Made by a program: the position numbers and the translations under genes | Shown here: in pieces, positions 6,148 through 12,291 of the stretch | Layout of the letters: each line of letters starts with the position of its first letter | Numbering within the stretch: position 1 is the first letter of the stretch | The notes under the pieces: model-generated | The model's input: the letters and a program-made list of their open reading frames with translations, nothing else | What the model was told of the DNA's origin: nothing | The model's database searches: none | DNA from: an uncultured Clostridia bacterium | GTDB taxonomy: Bacteria > Bacillota > Clostridia > UBA1381 | Assembly: GCA_934454035.1 (NCBI GenBank) | Contig: CAKSFY010000051.1 | Coordinates: forward strand, 1 to 14,656 | Length of the DNA: 14,656 nt | Direction: 5' to 3'

Positions 6148-6189
6148 AAGGCAAAAAGCAGAAGGCTTCTGCCTCTTACTTTTCGCCTT
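6148..6189 (-). terminator. Extended hairpin between rpmH and rnpA
   Basis: An outer stem (AAGGC 6148-6152 with GCCTT 6185-6189) encloses an inner palindrome (GCAGAAG with CTTCTGC, 6158-6172). In the direction of transcription it begins 6 nt past the rpmH stop and ends in a T-run (TTTTTT just past GCC). It looks like a partial terminator or attenuator that would let more L34 than RnpA be made. Processing by an RNase is an alternative. Confidence 0.5.
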
Positions 6190-6194
6190 GCGTT

Positions 6195-6329
6195 TTACGC
6201 TGACAATTTCTTTCTGCCTTTTCTGCGTCTGCTGGATAAAATCCTTCTGCCCGAAGCAGTTCTCATTCTTTTTCTGAAGCCGTGTTCTTTTTTTCTCTGG
6301 CGTTTTTTTGGTTGATAAGTTCTTAACAT
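6195..6329 (-). CDS. rpmH: 50S ribosomal protein L34
   Basis: The product has 44 residues, the usual size, starting MLRTYQPKKRQRKKEHGF and ending in GRKKLSA, with the R.RM.T..GRR.L..RR.KGR pattern of L34. It is a small, very basic protein of the large ribosomal subunit. GGGAGGTG (6345-6338) lies 8 nt before the ATG. A consensus promoter stands about 80 bp upstream. It is the first gene of the rpmH-rnpA-yidD-yidC-jag run. Confidence 0.97.
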   Translation of the reverse strand: MLRTYQPKKRQRKKEHGFRKRMRTASGRRILSSRRRKGRKKLSA

Positions 6330-6405
6330 TGTTTCAACACCTCCCGATATTTATACTGGTATTCACTAACCCTCGGCATTTCTCCGAAAATTAGATATCA
6401 TATCT

Positions 6406-6434
6406 ATTATAAATAATTTTATATCGATTGTCAA
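6406..6434 (-). promoter_or_regulatory. Consensus sigma-A-type promoter for rpmH and the downstream block
   Basis: TTGACA (6434-6429) is followed after 17 bp by TATAAT (6411-6406), both perfect. Transcription should start near 6399, giving a leader of about 70 nt before rpmH. Such a strong promoter fits a ribosomal protein gene. Confidence 0.85.
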
Positions 6435-6521
6435 GAGTTTTTTTCCAAATTTCAGATTTATTTTACGAATTTGTGTAATATAGCCGTAAAGTCAGGCATT
6501 ATAATAACCAAAAGTTACAAA

Positions 6522-7820
6522 TTACATTCTGAATTTTTTCGGATAATGATTTTTTAAAGTTCCGCCGCTCGCTTTTCCCCAGCCCAGCGGATAGCCGTCC
6601 GCAAGCACACAAACCCAGCCGTTTAAACCGCACTCAAGCACATCGCCGTGCAGATATTTTTTAACTGCTTCGTCATCTGTATCCAAATTAATCTTTTTTT
6701 TGAAATCGTCGGCACAATGTGCATGAGCAAGCGCATACGACGGCTCGAACCGTCCTTTTTTTAAATCACCAAGATAAAGACCCGGGCGCAGGACGCGCAG
6801 TTTATCAAACGAAATTTCCGTCGGAAGCAGATAAAGTCTTTCGCCGAAAGTATGAAATACGCCTTTATGCACCGTATTAAATGACTCCTTTTCAAATATG
6901 CGAAAAATATCGGGCGGCTCATTATCTTTTTCTTGCCTTATCAGGGCACAGTCTCCGCTTTTTTTAAACAGTGCCGCAAAATGCCCCTCTCCCTTTGCCA
7001 AATGCGGAAAAATACGCTTTGTGTAACCAAGCTTGTCAAAACCGTCCGCCGCTCCCAGTGCTTTTATCGGCTCCAAGGTGATGTTCGGATAGTTCGCAAG
7101 AATATAATCAACATTTTTTTCATTTTCATCCAACGAAAATGTACAAGTCGAGTAAATCAGGCTTCCACCCGGCTTCAGCATACCCAGAGCACAGTCTAAA
7201 ATATGTCTTTGCCTTACCGCGCAGGACAATGTATGTTCAACGCTCCATTCCCTTATTGCCTGCGGTTCTTTTCTGAACATTCCCTCACCGGAACACGGTG
7301 CGTCAACAACGATTTTATCAAAAAATTCCGGGAAACGTTTCGCCAAATTTTCCGGCTTCTCATTGGTGACAATCACATTTTTTCCGCCGCATCTTTCTAT
7401 ATTTTCCGCTAATATCTCCGCTCGCTTCGGAATAATTTCATTTGCGACAAGAAGTCCCCTTTCGCCAAGTCTTTCCGCAATTTGTGTGGATTTTCCTCCC
7501 GGTGCGGCACACAAATCAAGAATGTAATCGTCCTTTTCAACCGGCAGTGAAGCAACCGGCAGCATGGCTGACGGTTCCTGAAAATAAACCGCACCTGCCG
7601 CATGATACGGATGTTTTCCCGAAATAACGGACTTATTTGTGTAATATCCGTTTTCGCACCACTCAACACGCTCCGCATTTCCGAGTATTTTTTCGGCATT
7701 TTTTTTAATAATACGAACCCCGGCATATTCCTCTTCAGCCTGAAAAGCTTTCTTAAAAGCCTCATAATCTCCGCCCAGCATATTTTTCATTCGTTTTTCA
7801 AATTCAATAGGTAAATTCAT
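6522..7820 (-). CDS. RsmF/YebU-type 16S rRNA m5C methyltransferase (NOL1/NOP2/Sun family)
   Basis: The product has 432 residues. It is expected to transfer a methyl group from S-adenosylmethionine to cytosine C5 of rRNA. AAGGAG (7831-7826) lies 5 nt before the start. The SAM-binding motif DLCAAPGGKST is at 102-112. The two family cysteines are C176 in DAPCSG and catalytic C226 in YSTCTFS. The C-terminal 140 residues fit the RsmF-type RNA-binding region, and the length is typical. The start lies 9 bp past the cardiolipin synthase stop, and its ribosome-binding site overlaps that stop codon, so it belongs to the same operon. The exact cytosine modified cannot be read from sequence: related enzymes modify different positions. 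I see no terminator hairpin after it, so it may read through into rpmH. Confidence 0.92.
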   Translation of the reverse strand: MNLPIEFEKRMKNMLGGDYEAFKKAFQAEEEYAGVRIIKKNAEKILGNAERVEWCENGYYTNKSVISGKHPYHAAGAVYFQEPSAMLPVASLPVEKDDYILDLCAAPGGKSTQIAERLGERGLLVANEIIPKRAEILAENIERCGGKNVIVTNEKPENLAKRFPEFFDKIVVDAPCSGEGMFRKEPQAIREWSVEHTLSCAVRQRHILDCALGMLKPGGSLIYSTCTFSLDENEKNVDYILANYPNITLEPIKALGAADGFDKLGYTKRIFPHLAKGEGHFAALFKKSGDCALIRQEKDNEPPDIFRIFEKESFNTVHKGVFHTFGERLYLLPTEISFDKLRVLRPGLYLGDLKKGRFEPSYALAHAHCADDFKKKINLDTDDEAVKKYLHGDVLECGLNGWVCVLADGYPLGWGKASGGTLKNHYPKKFRM

Positions 7821-7829
7821 TATAGCTCC

Positions 7830-9251
7830 TTACATTATCGGTGAGAACAATCTGAAAAAGCCTTCAAGCATAATATTTTTCAGTCCTCTGTTTTTATAGT
7901 GCTCAAGCGTCAGCTCCGTACACTTTTTGCTGTCATCCGCAAAAATATCCCTGCACATTCCGCATATTTTGTCTCCGTACATAAATGCATTAAGCTCAAA
8001 ATGCAGCTGAAAGCTTCTCATATCAATATTGGTTGTTCCGATGGTACATATCTCATCGTCAACTACAATACTTTTTGAATGAATAAAACCCGGATAAAGA
8101 TACACTTTAACGCCTGCTTCGAGCAATTCGCCTACATATGACATTGTGGAATAATACACATACGGCTTGTCCGGTGTGCCGGGAATCATCACACGTACAT
8201 CCGTACCCGACTGTGCCGCCGTCGTAACTGCCATCATAAAAGCTTTTTCCGGCACAAAATACGGGGTTTGAATATAAGCGTACCGTTTCGCATTTCCGAG
8301 CATTTTTATCATGCCGAATTCAATTTCATCAGCCTTTGAGTCAGGTCCCGATGCTACAATCTGCATCGGCACTCCGTCCTCTGTCTGTGAATGTACCGAC
8401 GGGAAAAATGTTGACATTCTGTTCGTAAGACGTTCATTCGTTGAAAATTCCCAGTCAAGCGCAAAATACTTTTGAATCTCAGCCACGGCACTGCCCGTAA
8501 TCCGCATATGGGTATCCCTCCATACAAGCTTTTTTCTGCTCATATACTCATCGCCTATATTCATTCCTCCAAGATATGCAATCTTTCCGTCAATGACCGC
8601 AATTTTCCGATGGTTTCTGTGGTTCAGCTTTGAAAAAGAAAAGAGACGAACCGGAAAAAACTCCGCCACATGAGCAGACTCACAAGCCCGAAGCTCATTA
8701 AAAGACCGTCTCGGCGTAAGTATCGAGCCGAAGCCGTCATACAAAAGACGAACCTCAACGCCTTCACGCGCTTTTTTTGTAAGCGCCGTCAATACTTTTT
8801 TGCCTATATCATCATTATGAATTATAAAATAAAGCATGTTTATTGTTTCCTTTGCATTTTCAATATCATGCAAAAGCTCGGCAAATTTTTCATTGCCGTC
8901 CGTAATGATTTTGACATCGTTGTCATAAGTGAATCTGCCGTGTCCTGCTTTAAGCAAATAACGATACACGTTAATATGCTTTTTCATTTCATCTGTCAGC
9001 GGTTTTTTGGTATCTTTTATGACAGTTTGCAAAATATTATTGTTAAGCTCCTGTTTTTGCACATATTTCTTTCTTGTGTGCGACTTAAGCCCCAGCCCGA
9101 AAACAAAAAACAAAATAACGCCGACAACAGGTAAAAATGCAAAGCAAAGCGCCCACGCCATAGACACAACTGGATCGCGCCGTTCAAAAAAAATTATTGC
9201 AATCATAATAAGAAAGCTTATAAGATAGCAAGCCGCCAGAACGTAAATCAT
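7830..9251 (-). CDS. cls: Cardiolipin synthase (phospholipase D superfamily)
   Basis: The product has 473 residues. It joins two phosphatidylglycerols, releasing glycerol, to make cardiolipin in the cytoplasmic membrane. The start at 9251 has AGGTGAG (9264-9258) 6 nt upstream; a longer frame to 9326 would run through vanZ. Two N-terminal membrane segments (about 1-20 and 32-54) are followed by two phospholipase D domains with HKD motifs: H214, K216 and D221 in HRNHRKIAVID, and H391, K393 and D398 in HSKSIVVDD. Both motifs are complete. The plan and length match bacterial ClsA-type enzymes. Its start codon overlaps the stop of the VanZ-like gene (ATGA), so the two are translationally coupled. 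Confidence 0.95.
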   Translation of the reverse strand: MIYVLAACYLISFLIMIAIIFFERRDPVVSMAWALCFAFLPVVGVILFFVFGLGLKSHTRKKYVQKQELNNNILQTVIKDTKKPLTDEMKKHINVYRYLLKAGHGRFTYDNDVKIITDGNEKFAELLHDIENAKETINMLYFIIHNDDIGKKVLTALTKKAREGVEVRLLYDGFGSILTPRRSFNELRACESAHVAEFFPVRLFSFSKLNHRNHRKIAVIDGKIAYLGGMNIGDEYMSRKKLVWRDTHMRITGSAVAEIQKYFALDWEFSTNERLTNRMSTFFPSVHSQTEDGVPMQIVASGPDSKADEIEFGMIKMLGNAKRYAYIQTPYFVPEKAFMMAVTTAAQSGTDVRVMIPGTPDKPYVYYSTMSYVGELLEAGVKVYLYPGFIHSKSIVVDDEICTIGTTNIDMRSFQLHFELNAFMYGDKICGMCRDIFADDSKKCTELTLEHYKNRGLKNIMLEGFFRLFSPIM

Positions 9252-9682
9252 TTTTTTCTCACCTTTTTTAAATACAAAATATAATATATAATTACTGCAA
9301 AAAGAACACCCGAAAAATCTATCCATATATCGGTAACCATATCGCTGCGCCCCTCAACAAAATGCTGCAAAAGCTCATCCGAGCATGCGGTCAAAAGTCC
9401 GAAAAACATCACATGCACAAACCTGTCGGTAAATTTATTCTTTCCGTACAAATATGCCATGCTTATCATCAATGCCTGCACAAAGAATTCCGTCATATGC
9501 GCGGTCTTTCTGACAAAAAAAGTTAATTGATTTACATCTGTAAACCAAATATACTTCATCAGAAAATTAACAAAAAAAGCACTGGATTCGGAGGACTCAG
9601 CCGCAGGCTGAGCCGAATTGAATAAAATAAATACCGTCGCAAAAACCGCCAATACGGCAAAAATATACGATTTATTCTTCAT
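9248..9682 (-). CDS. VanZ-like membrane protein
   Basis: The product has 144 residues. ATG at 9682 is chosen, with AAAGGAG 13 nt upstream, a rather long gap. The in-frame GTG at 9724 has no ribosome-binding site. It has an N-terminal hydrophobic segment (about 6-22) and probably three further ones. The VanZ-family pattern is clear: RKTAHMTEF (58-66), SDELLQHFVEGR (101-112) and then D118 before a last hydrophobic stretch. The original VanZ gives low-level teicoplanin resistance, but most relatives have no known role and this one has no van genes nearby. Its placement ahead of cardiolipin synthase suggests a membrane-lipid or envelope role. That is inference only. Confidence 0.88.
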   Translation of the reverse strand: MKNKSYIFAVLAVFATVFILFNSAQPAAESSESSAFFVNFLMKYIWFTDVNQLTFFVRKTAHMTEFFVQALMISMAYLYGKNKFTDRFVHVMFFGLLTACSDELLQHFVEGRSDMVTDIWIDFSGVLFAVIIYYILYLKKVRKK

Positions 9683-9746
9683 CTTTAAAATAACAGTCTC
9701 CTTTTTTTGATTCAGTCCGGTCACACTTTGTCTATATATACTCTCA

Positions 9747-9796
9747 GCCGATTATGCGGTCCGTCTCTCTTTAAGGGCAATTGAGACAAAATCGGC
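9747..9796 (-). promoter_or_regulatory. Structured leader element before the VanZ-like/cls operon
   Basis: GCCGATT and AATCGGC (9747-9753 and 9790-9796) pair outside, and GTCTC and GAGAC (9763-9767 and 9783-9787) pair inside, giving a folded segment of about 50 nt in the leader between the promoter and the start of the VanZ-like gene. There is no U-tract. I do not recognise a known riboswitch. Confidence 0.35.
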
Positions 9797-9838
9797 AATC
9801 CGTAAAAACACTCATTACCCAAATGACTTTATACTGCT

Positions 9839-9867
9839 ATTTTACCATATTTTTGCGTGCAATACAA
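9839..9867 (-). promoter_or_regulatory. Candidate promoter for the VanZ-like, cls, rsmF-like operon
   Basis: TTGTAT (9867-9862) is followed after 17 bp by TAAAAT (9844-9839). Transcription would start near 9832, about 150 nt before the first gene. Confidence 0.5.
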
Positions 9868-9889
9868 TATCTTTTTTAAAATACCGGAA

Positions 9890-10723
9890 TTATTTATATG
9901 CCTTAGGCGAGACGCCGGTAAGCTTTTTAAAATATCTTGAAAAATGACTGCCGTCATAAAAGCCCGTTTCACATGCTATTTCGCTCACGCTCATTTTTCC
10001 CTCCTCTAGCAGAGTCACGGCATTTTCAATTCTGATTCCCATTATATATTCATGAACCGACTTCCCAAGTTTTTTCACAAACATTTCATTTATGTAATTC
10101 GGATGAAAATGAAAGATTTCCGAAAGCAAACCATTCGTTATATTTTCATTGTAGTGCTCGCGTATATATGCGGCAATGTCTTCCGCTGCATACCTGCCGG
10201 GCGCAATGGATGATTCAGCCTTTTTTCTTACCGCCGTTACCAATGCTTCCTCAAGCAAGGCAGAGGTTTTCATCTCATAATAAGGATACTTTTTTGAATA
10301 CTCGGTCTCTATTTTCAGAAATATATTTTTAAGCTCGTGCATTCCGGATACAAGCATATATGTATTAAGAGTTGTTTCATCTTCAAATTTTACATTTTCG
10401 ATAACAAACAGCCCGCTTGTTCCGGGTGTATTAATCGGCGGAACGGGGATATTTATATGTCTGTGATTCTGTGTATAATCAAAATTCACTGCCATATAGC
10501 GTACATTAGACGGAATATACCGATACGGGACATCCGAATTAATTATGAGCACATCACCTTTTTCCATATGCACTGTATTGCCGCCGATTTCTATTTTTCC
10601 GACACCGCAATCCGTATAAAAAATCCGGCAATCACAGGGAATATACTCCGAAAAACTTCTGTCCGCGGAAAAATCAAGAGTTCTTGAATAGCGGACAAAC
10701 GGTTTGATTTCGCTAAACAACAT
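9890..10723 (-). CDS. AraC-family transcriptional regulator
   Basis: The product has 277 residues from the ATG at 10723. A GTG at 10732 is in frame, and neither has a strong ribosome-binding site. The N-terminal 150 residues fit a cupin-like sensing domain (strands with GKIEIGGNTVHMEKGDVLIINSDVP). The C-terminal 100 residues hold the two helix-turn-helix motifs of the family, ending in the signature ACETGFYDGSHFSRYFKK followed by LTGVSP. This is the layout of regulators of carbohydrate use that bind a sugar through the cupin domain. It is transcribed divergently from the isomerase operon, the usual position of a local regulator. Its ligand is unknown. It probably activates the divergent operon and may control itself, because the two promoters overlap. 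Confidence 0.9.
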   Translation of the reverse strand: MLFSEIKPFVRYSRTLDFSADRSFSEYIPCDCRIFYTDCGVGKIEIGGNTVHMEKGDVLIINSDVPYRYIPSNVRYMAVNFDYTQNHRHINIPVPPINTPGTSGLFVIENVKFEDETTLNTYMLVSGMHELKNIFLKIETEYSKKYPYYEMKTSALLEEALVTAVRKKAESSIAPGRYAAEDIAAYIREHYNENITNGLLSEIFHFHPNYINEMFVKKLGKSVHEYIMGIRIENAVTLLEEGKMSVSEIACETGFYDGSHFSRYFKKLTGVSPKAYK

Positions 10724-10774
10724 TTGCAACACTTACTTTCTTTGATTTATACAAATTTAACTTTATTGCATGAA

Positions 10775-10803
10775 TTGATTATACCATACTTTTATGTTAA
10801 AAT
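10775..10803 (+). promoter_or_regulatory. Promoter of the isomerase operon
   Basis: TTGATT (10775-10780) is followed after 17 bp by TAAAAT (10798-10803), giving a short leader of about 23 nt. The -35 overlaps the -10 of the opposing promoter. Confidence 0.6.
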
Positions 10804-10806
10804 CAA
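10778..10806 (-). promoter_or_regulatory. Promoter of the AraC-family regulator
   Basis: On the minus strand TTGATT (10806-10801) is followed after 17 bp by TATAAT (10783-10778), preceded by TGG as in extended -10 elements. It overlaps the divergent promoter almost completely. Confidence 0.6.
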
Positions 10807-10832
10807 GCTAATAAAAATAAGGAGTTGTTATT

Positions 10833-12278
10833 ATGATTGAAAGAAAAGTAAATCCCAAAGGGAAAATAGCAATATTCGCAGTCGCACACGGAGTGTACGA
10901 CAAACAATTTTACGGTCTTTTTGATAATTTGATGAAATACCACCATGATTTATGCGAAAAAATCAAATCATTCGGAGCCGATGTGGCAGATTTCGGAATG
11001 ATTGACTCAAGCGAAAAGGCTTTCGGCATCATTCCCCAAATTCTTGCCTCCGATGCAGATGTTGTTTTCTGCAATATGGTTACATACGCTACTTCGTCGG
11101 TTTTTGCACCGATAATAAAAGCAGTTGACAAGCCGTTTATACTGACGGCGCTGCAGCCGCTCAAAGCACTCGACTACACGAAAGCTTGCACATTTACTCA
11201 GCTTGAAAATGACAATATTTGCTCCGTACCGGAGTTTTGCGGCGTTGCGATACGAATGGGCAAAAAAATCAATGATGTAATCATAGGTTCGCTCTACAAC
11301 GATGCAAAGGCTGACGATATGCTCAAAGAATGGTGCCTTATTGCAGGTGTTCTTAATTCACTCAAAGGCGCAAGAATAGGACTTATGGGTCACGTTCTGG
11401 AAGCCATGTATGATATGCACGCCGACCCGACTGCCATTGCCGAAGCATTTAATCTGCATGTTCCCCTTTTGGAAATTGACGATATGCTCAAAGTGTACAA
11501 CACCGTCACTGCCGAAGAAACAGAAAAAAAGAAAAAAATAATATGCGAAGAATTTGATATGCCCGAGCCGAAGGGAGATCCCGTAACCTCCAAACTAACC
11601 GATGAAGATTTGGAACAAGCGGCAAAAAGTGCGGTCTGCCTTGATAAATTTATTGAAAAATACAATCTTAACGGACTTGCATACTATTACGAAGGAAAAG
11701 ACGGAACCATTCAGCGCACGCTTGCGTCTTCGCTTATAGTCGGCAATTCCATTCTCAATGCCGAAGGCATACCGATGTGCGGAGAGTTTGATATAAAAAC
11801 CTGCATTGCAATGCTGATTATGGACAGACTGGGAATAGGCGGCAGCTTTGCGGAATTTCATCCGTTTGACTTTAATGAGAATTTCATATTTGTAGGTCAT
11901 GACGGACCGCACCATTTGAAAATTGCCGAGGGCAAACCTATTTTAAGAAGCCTCAAAAAATATCACGGCAAACCGGGCAGCGGTGCGTCGGTTGAATTTA
12001 AGCTTAAAGAAGGTCCTGTCACAATGCTCGGAATAACTCAAAAATACGACGGTAAATTCAAATTTGTTGTAGGAGAGGGAATATCTGAAAAGGGGCCGAT
12101 TCCTCCGACAGGCAATACAAACACAAGAGGCTTTTTCGAGCCCGAAACGCGCGAATTTATCAAAAAATGGGTTATGGAAGGACCTACTCACCACTATGCA
12201 CTCGGGATAGGTCACTACGCAAGCACAATAATGAAAATAGCCGACGCACTCGGAATAGATGCGGTTACGGTAAAATAA
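10833..12278 (+). CDS. L-fucose/L-arabinose isomerase family protein
   Basis: The product has 481 residues and is cytoplasmic, with no signal peptide. AAGGAG lies 8 nt before the ATG. The sequence follows the fucose/arabinose isomerase fold: an N-terminal Rossmann-like domain (residues 10-170), then a middle and a C-terminal domain. Acidic and histidine residues stand where the family binds its metal: E318 and D320 in GEFDIKT, E341 in FAEFHPF, H356 in FVGHDGPHH, and H453, H454 and H461 in THHYALGIGHY. Known members interconvert an aldose and a ketose with Mn2+ (L-fucose to L-fuculose, L-arabinose to L-ribulose). This one is shorter than E. coli FucI and is not clearly either, so the substrate is open. 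No kinase or aldolase gene follows in the window. It is the first gene of an operon opposite an AraC regulator. Confidence 0.85.
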   Translation: MIERKVNPKGKIAIFAVAHGVYDKQFYGLFDNLMKYHHDLCEKIKSFGADVADFGMIDSSEKAFGIIPQILASDADVVFCNMVTYATSSVFAPIIKAVDKPFILTALQPLKALDYTKACTFTQLENDNICSVPEFCGVAIRMGKKINDVIIGSLYNDAKADDMLKEWCLIAGVLNSLKGARIGLMGHVLEAMYDMHADPTAIAEAFNLHVPLLEIDDMLKVYNTVTAEETEKKKKIICEEFDMPEPKGDPVTSKLTDEDLEQAAKSAVCLDKFIEKYNLNGLAYYYEGKDGTIQRTLASSLIVGNSILNAEGIPMCGEFDIKTCIAMLIMDRLGIGGSFAEFHPFDFNENFIFVGHDGPHHLKIAEGKPILRSLKKYHGKPGSGASVEFKLKEGPVTMLGITQKYDGKFKFVVGEGISEKGPIPPTGNTNTRGFFEPETREFIKKWVMEGPTHHYALGIGHYASTIMKIADALGIDAVTVK

Positions 12279-12291
12279 GGAGGAACTGTAA

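Noticed and set aside
6330..6521. Replication origin upstream of rpmH
   Set aside because: No DnaA boxes of the TTATCCACA type or AT-rich 13-mer arrays with dnaA were seen. The region holds a promoter and leader.
8670..9134. Plus-strand open frame of 154 codons
   Set aside because: It is antisense to the cardiolipin synthase, whose motifs are complete. It has no ribosome-binding site or known family.
9251..9326. N-terminal extension of cardiolipin synthase by 25 residues
   Set aside because: The extension lies inside the VanZ-like gene and lacks a ribosome-binding site. The start at 9251 has one and begins the first membrane segment.
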